Source: Pseudomonas asplenii | Lineage (GTDB): Bacteria; Pseudomonadota; Gammaproteobacteria; Pseudomonadales; Pseudomonadaceae | DNA: 64,000 nucleotides | Assembly (NCBI RefSeq): GCF_001293465.1 | Contig: NZ_JSYZ01000030.1 | Coordinates: 62,001-126,000 of the forward strand | Direction: 5' to 3' | In this document: positions 26,940 through 34,569 of the stretch, in pieces | Position numbering within the stretch: position 1 is the stretch's first letter | Layout: each line of letters opens with the position of its first letter | The notes under the pieces: model-generated | Database searches by the model: none | What the model saw: the letters and a program-made list of their open reading frames with translations, nothing else | What the model was told of the DNA's origin: nothing | Made by a program: the position numbers and the translations under genes

Positions 26940-26998
26940 CTTGGCGCGTCGTTTTTTCCCAAATCTGATTCCGAACCGTCTTGCGGTATAACGCGTCG

Positions 26999-27035
26999 CC
27001 CTGTGCCTGACTCTTTTGGCACGGGGTGTTTTTTT
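26999..27035 (+). terminator. Rho-independent terminator
   Basis: CCCTGTGCC (26999-27007) pairs with GGCACGGGG (27018-27026), with one G-T pair, followed by TGTTTTTTT. It ends the MOSC/aminotransferase transcript. Confidence 0.85.
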
Positions 27036-27117
27036 GTGGGCGGTATTTCGGCTCGCATTGAGGTGCGGGGCGAGCGTTGCTGCCATCGGGCGGAAAGAAC
27101 CTCAATGGATTTGAATT

Positions 27118-27136
27118 TATATACCACCTGGTGGTA
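27118..27136 (+). promoter_or_regulatory. Toxin-antitoxin operator over a -10 element
   Basis: TATATA (27118-27123) is a likely -10. TACCACC (27122-27128), T, GGTGGTA (27130-27136) is a perfect 7-base inverted repeat that overlaps it. This is the arrangement expected for autorepression by the HTH antitoxin. Confidence 0.65.
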
Positions 27137-27158
27137 CGTTTTATGGAGAAGGATTTCC

Positions 27159-27524
27159 ATGCGATACAGGGTTTTCAAGACCAGGGGATTCGCCGCCAGC
27201 GCCAGGAAGGCAAGGATCGACGACGCCGAACTGGTGTTGGCAATGGGGGCGGTGGTCAGGGGGCAGGCCGACAACCTGGGGGGTGGCGTGTGGAAAAAGC
27301 GCCTGAACGAAAACCGTCATCGTTCCATCGTCCTGGCCCGGGGCGGCTGTTACTGGATCTTCCAGTTCCTGTTCGCCAAGAGTGACCAGGGCAATATCAG
27401 CCAGCAGGAGCTCAAGGCCTTCAGGGCGCTGGCGAAGGCCTATGAGAACCTGAGCAGCCGGCAGATCGGGCAGTTGCTGGAGATGAGAGAGTTTGTGGAG
27501 ATAGCTTATGAGCAAGCGGTATAA
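27159..27524 (+). CDS. RelE/HigB-type toxin of a type II toxin-antitoxin system
   Basis: A 121-residue basic protein with the layout of the RelE-like family found in HigB/YgiU-type pairs: an N-terminal MRYRVFKTRGFAASARKA, a central GGGVWKKRLNENRHRSIVLARGG and an aromatic core strand CYWIFQFLFAK. Such toxins cleave mRNA on the ribosome. The ATG at 27159 has AAGGA upstream; in-frame extensions to 27003 cross the operator and are not credible. The antitoxin overlaps its end by 17 bases and is transcribed after it, the toxin-first order typical of higBA-like loci. Confidence 0.85.
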   Translation: MRYRVFKTRGFAASARKARIDDAELVLAMGAVVRGQADNLGGGVWKKRLNENRHRSIVLARGGCYWIFQFLFAKSDQGNISQQELKAFRALAKAYENLSSRQIGQLLEMREFVEIAYEQAV

Positions 27525-27828
27525 ATCCGAGGCATTGGAATCGGTCCATGAATCGGCCAGCGCCCTGCATGCAATCGGTGCGATCGGCAAGGCGACCATG
27601 CGCGAGTTCGACGCCTCGTGCCTGGCGCCGGTACCGGACGAGATCGCCCCCGAGCAGATCAAGTCGCTGCGCGAGCGCAACCAGGTCAGCCAGCCGGTGT
27701 TCGCCCGTTACCTGAACACCAGCGTATCGACCGTCAAGCAATGGGAGGCTGGCGACAAGCAGCCCAGCGGCATGGCACTCAAGCTGCTGAGCATCGTGCA
27801 GAAGCACGGCTTGCAGATACTCGCCTGA
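27508..27828 (+). CDS. HTH antitoxin of the RelE/HigB-type pair
   Basis: The 106-residue protein has a C-terminal Cro/C1-type HTH (about 57-100, VSQPVFARYLNTSVSTVKQW followed by EAGDKQPSGMALKLLSIV) and an N-terminal helical arm likely to wrap the toxin. It would neutralise the toxin and bind the operator at 27122. It overlaps the toxin gene by 17 bases and ends only 29 bases before the convergent pqqE. Confidence 0.86.
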   Translation: MSKRYKSEALESVHESASALHAIGAIGKATMREFDASCLAPVPDEIAPEQIKSLRERNQVSQPVFARYLNTSVSTVKQWEAGDKQPSGMALKLLSIVQKHGLQILA

Positions 27829-27857
27829 ATGACGTGACGTGGCACTCGGCGCTGGGC

Positions 27858-29024
27858 TCAGCCCTTGGCGATGAGGCGCGAGTTGCGCTCGTTGCGAAAC
27901 ACCAGTTGTTCGATGGCCGGCCCCTCCAGGCTGGCTTCTTCGCGGGCCTGCAGGATCACATCATGGTGGTGGGACTTGGCGCAGACCGGGTCGGCGTTGC
28001 TGGCGTCGCCGGTGAGCATGAAGGCCTGGCAACGGCAACCGCCGAAGTCCTTTTCCTTCTCGTCACAGGAACGGCACGGTTCGGGCATCCACTCGTAACC
28101 GCGAAAGCGGTTGAAACCGAACGAGTCGTACCAGATATGTTGTAGGCTGTGGTCGCGCACGTTGGGGAACTGTACCGGCAACTGCCGGGCGCCATGGCAG
28201 GGTAACGCGGTGCCATCCGGAGTGACGGTGAGGAACAGGCTGCCCCAGCCGTTCATGCAGGCTTTCGGGCGCTCCTCGTAGTAGTCCGGTGTAACGAAGA
28301 TCAGCTTGCACGGGTTGCCCTCGGCCTGCAGCCGGGCGCGGTACTCATTGGTGATGCGTTCGGCGCGCTGCAGTTGCTCGCGGGTAGGCAGCAGGCCCTG
28401 GCGATTGAGCTGCGCCCAGCCATAGAACTGGCAGGTGGCGAGCTCGACGAAGTCCGCCTCCAGGGCCAGGCACAGCTCGATGATGCGGTCGATGCGGTCG
28501 ATGTTGTGCCGATGGGTGACGAAGTTCAGCACCATCGGATAACCGTGGGCCTTCACCGCCCGGGCCATTTCCAGTTTCTGCGCGAAGGCCTTCTTCGAGC
28601 CGGCCAGCAGGTTGTTCACCTGTTCGTCGCTGGCCTGGAAGCTGATCTGGATATGGTCGAGGCCGGCCTGCCTGAAATCGCTGATCTTCTGTTCGGTCAG
28701 GCCGATGCCGGAGGTGATCAGGTTGGTGTAGAAGCCCAGCCGGCGAGCCTCGGCGATCAGTTCGACAAGGTCCTGGCGCACCAGCGGTTCACCGCCGGAA
28801 AAGCCCAACTGGGCGGCACCCATTTCCCGAGCCTCGCGCAGGACCTTGAACCATTGTTCGGTGCTCAGTTCCTGGCCCTGCCCGGCGAAGTCCAGCGGAT
28901 TCGAGCAGTATGGGCACTGCAGCGGGCAGCGGTAGGTCAGCTCGGCCAGTAGCCACAGCGGCAGGCCGACCTGCGGCGTGGGTGGCAGGCCGGGGTCAGG
29001 CAAGTTCGATCCAGTGCTCTGCAC
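27858..29024 (-). CDS. pqqE: PQQ biosynthesis radical SAM protein PqqE
   Basis: The 388-residue radical-SAM/SPASM enzyme links Glu and Tyr of the PqqA peptide. The [4Fe-4S] motif is CPLQCPYC near residue 33. The C-terminal auxiliary-cluster cysteines lie in CMNGWGSLFLT, CRSCDEKEKDFGGCRC and PVCAKS. It overlaps pqqD by 29 bases and is the last pqq gene here. The pqqM/pqqH peptidase genes that follow it in some relatives are not present. Confidence 0.97.
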   Translation of the reverse strand: MQSTGSNLPDPGLPPTPQVGLPLWLLAELTYRCPLQCPYCSNPLDFAGQGQELSTEQWFKVLREAREMGAAQLGFSGGEPLVRQDLVELIAEARRLGFYTNLITSGIGLTEQKISDFRQAGLDHIQISFQASDEQVNNLLAGSKKAFAQKLEMARAVKAHGYPMVLNFVTHRHNIDRIDRIIELCLALEADFVELATCQFYGWAQLNRQGLLPTREQLQRAERITNEYRARLQAEGNPCKLIFVTPDYYEERPKACMNGWGSLFLTVTPDGTALPCHGARQLPVQFPNVRDHSLQHIWYDSFGFNRFRGYEWMPEPCRSCDEKEKDFGGCRCQAFMLTGDASNADPVCAKSHHHDVILQAREEASLEGPAIEQLVFRNERNSRLIAKG

Positions 29025-29271
29025 GGGCGACCTCCATGAACTGCTCGATATCCTCGCCGAGCTCGGCTACGTCGGGGAACTGTTTCTGCAGCTCGGCGAT
29101 GATCGCCGCGACATCGCGCTGGCCATCGATCAGGCCACCGATCAGTGCGGCACTCTCGTTGAGCTTGATCATCCCTTCCGGGTACAGCAGTACGTGGCCC
29201 TTCTGCGCCGGTTCGTACTGGAAGCGGTAGCCGGGGCGCCATTTCGGGGTCAGGCCGCGATCGAAACTCAT
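28996..29271 (-). CDS. pqqD: PQQ peptide chaperone PqqD
   Basis: The 91-residue protein binds the PqqA precursor and presents it to PqqE. The family pattern RPGYRFQYEPAQKGHVLLYP and KLNESAALIGGLIDG is clear. It overlaps both pqqC (4 bases) and pqqE. Confidence 0.97.
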   Translation of the reverse strand: MSFDRGLTPKWRPGYRFQYEPAQKGHVLLYPEGMIKLNESAALIGGLIDGQRDVAAIIAELQKQFPDVAELGEDIEQFMEVARAEHWIELA

Positions 29272-30020
29272 AGGGGGATTCCTCGGTGCCAGACCCGCTG
29301 GTCGGTCACGCTGTGGTAGGGCGGGCGATTCAGTTCATAGGCCATGCTCATGGCATCGAGCATGCTCCAGAGAATATCCAGTTTGAACTGGAGAATCTCC
29401 AGCATACGCTGCTGGCCTTCGTACGTGGTGTAGTGCTGCAGGGTGATCTCCAGCCCGTGCTCGACATCGCGCCGGGCCTGGCCGAGGCGGGTGCGGAAGT
29501 ATTCGTAGCCGGCGGGATCGATCCAGGGGTAGTGCTGCGGCCAGCTGTCGAGCCGCGACTGGTGGATCTGCGGCGCGAACAGTTCGGTCAGCGAGCTGCT
29601 GGCGGCTTCCTGCCAACTGGCCCGGCGGGCGAAGTTGACGTAGGCGTCCACGGCGAACCGAACGCCGGGCAGCACCAGTTCCTGGGAGCGCAACTTATCG
29701 GGGTTCAGGCCGACCGCCTGGCCCAGGCGCAGCCAGGCTTCGATGCCGCCATCCTCGCCGGGTGCCCCGTCGTGGTCGAGCAGGCGCTGGATCCACTCGC
29801 GGCGGATTTCCCGGTCCGGGCAATTGGCGAGGATCGCCGCATCCTTGAGGGGAATGTTGACCTGGTAATAGAACCGGTTGGCGACCCAGCCCTGGATCTG
29901 TTCGCGGGTGGCGCGACCTTCATACATCGCCACGTGGTAGGGGTGATGGATGTGGTAGTAGGCGCCCTTGGCACGCAGTGCCTGCTCGAACTCGGCGCGG
30001 GACAGCGGGGTTTGGCTCAT
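29268..30020 (-). CDS. pqqC: Pyrroloquinoline-quinone synthase PqqC
   Basis: The 250-residue cofactor-free oxidase performs the final ring closure and oxidation to PQQ. Recognisable features are YYHIHHPYHVAMYEGRATRE with active-site histidines, and QGWVANRFYYQVNIPLKDA. It starts 12 bases after pqqB and overlaps pqqD by ATGA. Confidence 0.98.
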   Translation of the reverse strand: MSQTPLSRAEFEQALRAKGAYYHIHHPYHVAMYEGRATREQIQGWVANRFYYQVNIPLKDAAILANCPDREIRREWIQRLLDHDGAPGEDGGIEAWLRLGQAVGLNPDKLRSQELVLPGVRFAVDAYVNFARRASWQEAASSSLTELFAPQIHQSRLDSWPQHYPWIDPAGYEYFRTRLGQARRDVEHGLEITLQHYTTYEGQQRMLEILQFKLDILWSMLDAMSMAYELNRPPYHSVTDQRVWHRGIPL

Positions 30021-30032
30021 TCGGTGGTGCTC

Positions 30033-30944
30033 CTACAGCTCGATGCTCATGCCGTCGTATGCGACTTCGACATTGCGTCGCTGCAGTTCGGCACGTTGCG
30101 GCGAGTCTTCGTCGAGGATGGGGTTGGTGTTGTTTATGTGGATAAGGACCTTGCGCTGTGCCGGTAGTTGCTCCAGCACCTCGAGCATGCCGCCGGGGCC
30201 GCTTTGCGCCAGGTGGCCCATTTCCCGGCCGGTGCGGGTACCGACGCCGCGACGCTGCATTTCATCGTCGTCCCACAGGGTGCCGTCCACCAGCAGGCAG
30301 TCGCTTTCGGCCATGATCCGCAGCAACGGCTCGTCGACCTTGCCCAGGCCCGGGGCATAGAACAGCTTGCCGCCGGTGCGCAGGTCCTCGACGATCAGAC
30401 CGATGTTGTCGCCCGGATGCGGGTCGAAGCGGTGCGGCGAGTAGGGTGGGGCGGCGCTGCGCAGCGGCAGTGGGGTGAAGCGCAGGTTGGGGCAGGCGGC
30501 GATGGTGAAGCGGCCCTCGAGCTCGATGCGTTGCCAGTCGAGGCCGCCATTCCAGTGGCTCAGCATCTTGAACAGCGGGAAGCCGGTGCTCAGGTCCTCC
30601 TTGACCATGTCGGTGCACCAGACCTGGTGCGGGCAACCCTCGCGCAGGCTGAGCAGGCCGGTGGTGTGGTCGATCTGGCTGTCCATCAGGATGATCGCGC
30701 TGATGCCTGTATCGCGCAGGGCCCGGCCCGGCTGCATGGGGGCGAAGCTCTGGAGCTGGGCGCGGATGTCCGGCGAGGCATTGCACAGGATCCAGTTCAC
30801 GCCGTCATCGGAAAGGGCGATGGAGGATTGGGTGCGTGCCGTGGCCCGCAGGCTGCCGGCGCGGAACCCCGCGCAGTTGGCGCAGTTGCAGTTCCATTGG
30901 GGAAAGCCGCCGCCGGCGGCGGAGCCGAGAATCTGGACGTACAT
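30033..30944 (-). CDS. pqqB: PQQ biosynthesis protein PqqB
   Basis: A 303-residue metallo-beta-lactamase-fold protein that hydroxylates the cross-linked PqqA tyrosine after trimming. The N-terminal MYVQILGSAAGGGFPQWNCNC is the family signature, and SQIDHTTGLLSLREG carries metal-binding histidine. I start at 30944 (MYVQ); ATG 30959 adds MSDRF. The gap to pqqA contains a strong hairpin. Confidence 0.97.
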   Translation of the reverse strand: MYVQILGSAAGGGFPQWNCNCANCAGFRAGSLRATARTQSSIALSDDGVNWILCNASPDIRAQLQSFAPMQPGRALRDTGISAIILMDSQIDHTTGLLSLREGCPHQVWCTDMVKEDLSTGFPLFKMLSHWNGGLDWQRIELEGRFTIAACPNLRFTPLPLRSAAPPYSPHRFDPHPGDNIGLIVEDLRTGGKLFYAPGLGKVDEPLLRIMAESDCLLVDGTLWDDDEMQRRGVGTRTGREMGHLAQSGPGGMLEVLEQLPAQRKVLIHINNTNPILDEDSPQRAELQRRNVEVAYDGMSIEL

Positions 30945-30977
30945 GAACCTGTCACTCACTCAGGGACTGAAAACGAA

Positions 30978-31001
30978 AACGCCCCGGCGAACCGAGGCGT
31001 T
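30978..31001 (-). terminator. Hairpin between pqqA and pqqB (attenuator candidate)
   Basis: On the minus strand AACGCCTCGG, loop TTCG, CCGGGGCGTT form a 10-base stem (one mismatch) followed by TTCGTTTTC. It probably causes partial termination or protects the upstream RNA so that PqqA peptide exceeds the enzymes. Confidence 0.7.
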
Positions 31002-31019
31002 GCACTGCAGGTCGACCGA

Positions 31020-31094
31020 TCAACGGTTGGCGAAGTACATGGTGACTTCGAAGCCGATACGCAGGTCGGTGTAGGCGGGTTTGGTCCAGGCCAT
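31020..31094 (-). CDS. pqqA: PQQ precursor peptide PqqA
   Basis: A 24-residue frame read by eye, too short for routine ORF calling. It begins [20 protein letters not shown] and ends FANR. The E-V-T-M-Y core supplies the Glu and Tyr that become PQQ. AAGGAG lies six bases before the ATG. It lies between pqqF and pqqB in the order seen in other Pseudomonas. Confidence 0.95.
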
Positions 31095-31225
31095 GAATGA
31101 CTCCTTCGGTTGGGTGGATGGGTGTCTATACATATAGTCCACCTCCGGCGGGAGATGTTCAAATGCTTAGCAAGCTAATGTTACTGAATCTTACCGGCTA
31201 AGTAGACCGTTTTCTTGGAGAAAGC
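31095..31225 (-). promoter_or_regulatory. Upstream region of pqqA
   Basis: Relatively AT-rich, with a TTAGC-TT-GCTAA inverted repeat near 31168-31179 and TATATGTATAGA just before the pqqA ribosome site, so a separate pqqA promoter is likely. I could not fix the -35/-10 pair. Confidence 0.4.
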
Positions 31226-33718
31226 TCATTGCAGCTCGAGTAATGATCCCGTTGGGGTCTGCCAGGCCGACTCCGGTTCGGCGCCGTTGGCCAGGCACAG
31301 CCAGCCTCCTGCTGCCTGGGCGAGTTGTCTGGCGGCCGCTTGCAGGGGCGTGCGTTCCAGGCCGCGAATGGCGGTGGCCAGTTGTGCCAGGTAATCCGAC
31401 GAGTGGTCGGCCAGATGCCCCTGCCAGAGCAGTTCGGCGGCCTGGGCCAAGGGCAGGTCCGCCAGGTTGAACTGTGCGGCCAGAGCCTCGCGCTGGGCAT
31501 GCCAGGTGCTGTCGTCCAGGCTGGCGATCCGTTCGGGCAGGCTCGCCAGGAAGCTTTCGAAGTGCCCCAGCAACGCCGCGAGCGATGCGCCGGGAGATTG
31601 TACGCCGAGCAGCAGACCGCTGCGGCCATGGATCTGGCGGACGCTGCTGAACACCGCATAGCCCAGTTGCAACTCGACCCGCAGGCGCTGGTAGAAGGGG
31701 GCCTGGATCAGTTGGCCGAGTGCCCGCCAGCAGGCCTCGTCAACGATGCTGGCGCTGGCGGCCGGGCAGAACAGCAGCAGGGCCTGCTCGCCGGTGTCGC
31801 AGGGCACGCTTTGCCAACGCCTCTGACCGGGTACCACGGGCAGCCGGGGCGGTTGTCGTATCGGGCTGCCAGGCGTGCGGTTCAACGCGTTGTTGAGGGC
31901 AGCTTGTGTGGCGGCTGGAAAACCCAGGGCCAGACCTTGCCATTTGGCCTCGGCCCAGAGCTTGCCCAGCTGCTCGGTATCCCAGGCCGCTGTGGGGTCA
32001 TCGGCCGGCTGCGTCTGTTCGGACAACTGGCGGAGCAGTTCGCGAATGGGGATCAGTGGCTTGGGCTGTTCGGTGGGCGCTTGCCAGAATCCATCGGCCG
32101 GACTCGTCAGGCAGCGCAGGGCCTGTTCGAGAATCGCCGGGATCGGTTCACGCCAGCCGATGAGCTGGAGTTGCCAGGCACCGGCCTGAACCGTGAAGGA
32201 CAGTTCCACACCGGCCTGCCGCGCCTGGGCTCGCAGGTTGTGCAGGCTGTGGCTCAGTCGCGCCTGCAGGACAGAGGTGCTGTGCGGGTTGTCCAGTTGC
32301 CAGCGCAGATAGACGGCGGCTTCACCGCTGTCATCCGCCGGCAGCTCGATATGGGTGATGGCGGATGAGTCGCGGCGTTTGTGCAGGCGGTCCTGGGCAA
32401 AAGTGCGCAGGCCGCGGTGGGCACTGGTCTGCCCACGGATCAGCCCAGGGTGCTCGGCAGGTGCGGTGGAGCGCAGGAACGGGTTGGCCGGTGGTAGCCG
32501 CCAGGACGCCGCCTGGTTATCCACAGGCGCGGCGTGGGTCCGGTGCAGCAGGGCCTTGAGGGCCGACAGGGCAGCCTCCGAGAGTTCTGCCGGGGTATCG
32601 GCGGCATCCCGGCGCGCTTGTTCCAGGGCGGTGCCGCTACGGATCCTGCGGTTCTGCAGCAGTCGGTATTCCCGGCGCAGCCCTGGCCAGTCGGCGTGGC
32701 TGGCGAAGAAGGCCAGCCAGTCCTCGAGCAGTGCCTGGATCGCGGCGCCTTGGCCGACGCCCTGGGGCGTCAGTGCGAATTCGAGTCGCACCAGCGCTTG
32801 TCCGGCGAACTGATAGAGCACGGTGGCGGTCAGCGAATTTATCCACAGGCGCTCGCGCAACGCGGCCGAGAATCCGCCGGGCTGGCTGTCGTTGAGCCAG
32901 GTGCAGAGGAAATCCAGCGCCTGCCGGGCTCCATCGGGCAGATCGTCCCAGGCCAGCAGCAGGTCGAGCTGCTGAGCATCAGCCTGTTGATAACCTTGCC
33001 TGCCGTGAGCGAACAAGGCCGGTGGCGACTTCTGTTCGACCGCCTGGCCCGGACGCAGCTCGGCAGTCAGGGTCTGTGCCAGTGACCTCAGCTCGTCCAG
33101 CGGCTGTGGGCCGACCAGGCTCAGGGCCATCTGCCCGGTCTGGTAGAAGCCCTGGTAAAAATCCCGTAGCGCCTGTTGGAAGGCCGGCGCCTCGACTTGC
33201 AGGCTGGCGCGATTGCCGGCATGTACGCCGCGCAACGGGTGGTGTTCGGCCAACCCGGCGTAAAGCCGGAACTGCCGTTGCGCCACGACATCCCGCGACC
33301 AGGCGATGAATTCCGCCTCCAGCACCTCGCGTTCGCGCAATTGTTCGTCGGGGTCCAGACGGGCCCGGCCGAGCATGTCGCACAGGCGTTCGAGGCCGCC
33401 GGCAAAGGCCTGGGGTGGCAGTTCGAAGAAGAATTCGGTACTGCGTTCGGCGGTACTGGCATTCACCTGGCCACCGTGGCGTTGGACGTAGGCCATCAGC
33501 CCGTCGGCGGTGGCAAAGCGCTCGGTTCCGAGAAACAGCAGGTGTTCCAGGAAGTGTGCCAGCCCTGGCCAGGCCGCGGGCGCATCATGACTGCCTGCCG
33601 CTACCCGCAAGGCCGCCGCGCAAAGCTTCAGTTGTGGCGCATGGCGCAGCGAGACCCGCAGGCCGTTGGCCAGGGTCAGGTATTCGGGGGCGTGGGCGAT
33701 GGGCGCAGGCATGGGCAC
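31226..33718 (-). CDS. pqqF: PQQ biosynthesis zinc protease PqqF
   Basis: The 830-residue M16-family (inverzincin) metallopeptidase has the inverted zinc motif HFLEH at 55-59 and the downstream REREVLEAEF glutamate region. PqqF trims the modified PqqA peptide. It lies upstream of pqqA on the same strand, separated by 131 bases, the pqqF-ABCDE order of P. putida and P. protegens. The C-terminal half is diverged, as usual in this family. An alternative ATG two codons downstream cannot be excluded. Confidence 0.93.
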   Translation of the reverse strand: MPMPAPIAHAPEYLTLANGLRVSLRHAPQLKLCAAALRVAAGSHDAPAAWPGLAHFLEHLLFLGTERFATADGLMAYVQRHGGQVNASTAERSTEFFFELPPQAFAGGLERLCDMLGRARLDPDEQLREREVLEAEFIAWSRDVVAQRQFRLYAGLAEHHPLRGVHAGNRASLQVEAPAFQQALRDFYQGFYQTGQMALSLVGPQPLDELRSLAQTLTAELRPGQAVEQKSPPALFAHGRQGYQQADAQQLDLLLAWDDLPDGARQALDFLCTWLNDSQPGGFSAALRERLWINSLTATVLYQFAGQALVRLEFALTPQGVGQGAAIQALLEDWLAFFASHADWPGLRREYRLLQNRRIRSGTALEQARRDAADTPAELSEAALSALKALLHRTHAAPVDNQAASWRLPPANPFLRSTAPAEHPGLIRGQTSAHRGLRTFAQDRLHKRRDSSAITHIELPADDSGEAAVYLRWQLDNPHSTSVLQARLSHSLHNLRAQARQAGVELSFTVQAGAWQLQLIGWREPIPAILEQALRCLTSPADGFWQAPTEQPKPLIPIRELLRQLSEQTQPADDPTAAWDTEQLGKLWAEAKWQGLALGFPAATQAALNNALNRTPGSPIRQPPRLPVVPGQRRWQSVPCDTGEQALLLFCPAASASIVDEACWRALGQLIQAPFYQRLRVELQLGYAVFSSVRQIHGRSGLLLGVQSPGASLAALLGHFESFLASLPERIASLDDSTWHAQREALAAQFNLADLPLAQAAELLWQGHLADHSSDYLAQLATAIRGLERTPLQAAARQLAQAAGGWLCLANGAEPESAWQTPTGSLLELQ

Positions 33719-33760
33719 TTCCGTTTCAGAGAAGTGCCCATGCTAGCGGATAACGTCGGG

Positions 33761-34555
33761 TCAGTCCCGGCTGAGCTGGCTGTAGAGCGCGGGGCGCCGG
33801 TCCAGCAGATAGCGGTTGCTGGCCCGGGATTGCTGCATTGCTGCGCGATCCAGCGTGCCGATGATCAGTGCCTCGTCCAGGCCGGCATGGGCGATACGGC
33901 TACCGTCCGGCGCGGCGATGCTGCTCTGGCCGCAGTACTGGATGTCCTCCTCGTGGCCGCAATAGTTGGCGTAGGCCACGTAGCACTGGTTCTCGAAGGC
34001 GCGGGCGCGGATGGTCACGTCGGCGACGAAGTCGAACGGCACCATGTTGGCGGTGGGCACCAGGATCAATTCGGCGCCGGCGAGGGCCAGGCGCCGGGTG
34101 TTTTCCGGGAATTCCACGTCGTAGCAGATCAGCAGGCCGACTTTCCAGCCATTGAGTTCGACCACCGGGAACTCGTCCGGCCCGGCACTGAACATCGCGT
34201 GATCGAGGTCGCCGAACAGGTGGGTCTTGCGATAGTTGCACAGGCTGTTGCCCCGGGCATCGATCAACTGCACGGCGTTGTAGAGGTTGCCGTCCTCGGC
34301 ACGCTCCGGATAGCCGTAGGCGATGGCGATGTTCGCCGCCCGGGCCAGCGCGGCGATGTGTTGCGCCGCCGCGCCGTCGCGCGCTTGCGCCAGTGCCGCG
34401 ACCGCCTCGGCGCCGATGTTGTAGCCGGTCAGGAACATCTCCGGCAACACCAGGACATCGGCGCCATGGGCTTCGGTCACCAGTTGCTGCAGTCGCTGCA
34501 GGTTGCCCGCCACGTCCAGTGGCAGGGGCGGGCATTGGTAAAGCGCTACGCGCAT
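33761..34555 (-). CDS. davA: 5-aminovaleramidase DavA (carbon-nitrogen hydrolase)
   Basis: A 264-residue nitrilase-superfamily amidase with the Glu-Lys-Cys triad in LPEMFLTGYN (Glu about 42), YRKTHLFGDLDH (Lys) and GLLICYDVEFPE (Cys about 146). DavA hydrolyses 5-aminovaleramide to 5-aminovalerate in lysine catabolism. It follows davB by 14 bases, which supports this specific call over a generic amidase. The start at 34555 (MRVALYQCPPL) was preferred to a 55-codon extension that overlaps davB. Confidence 0.92.
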   Translation of the reverse strand: MRVALYQCPPLPLDVAGNLQRLQQLVTEAHGADVLVLPEMFLTGYNIGAEAVAALAQARDGAAAQHIAALARAANIAIAYGYPERAEDGNLYNAVQLIDARGNSLCNYRKTHLFGDLDHAMFSAGPDEFPVVELNGWKVGLLICYDVEFPENTRRLALAGAELILVPTANMVPFDFVADVTIRARAFENQCYVAYANYCGHEEDIQYCGQSSIAAPDGSRIAHAGLDEALIIGTLDRAAMQQSRASNRYLLDRRPALYSQLSRD

Positions 34556-34569
34556 GGGTTCGACTCCGT

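Larger units (their letters stand above)
26940..27158. other. Intergenic region with terminator and toxin-antitoxin promoter
   Basis: This 219-base gap holds the aminotransferase terminator (26999-27035), then the toxin-antitoxin operator and promoter. The stretch 27040-27110 shows nothing else recognisable. Confidence 0.6.

Noticed and set aside
32517..32847. Two further perfect DnaA boxes inside pqqF (32517-32525 and 32839-32847)
   Set aside because: They lie in coding sequence of a conserved protein and are more than 300 bases apart with no supporting structure; codon constraints explain them.
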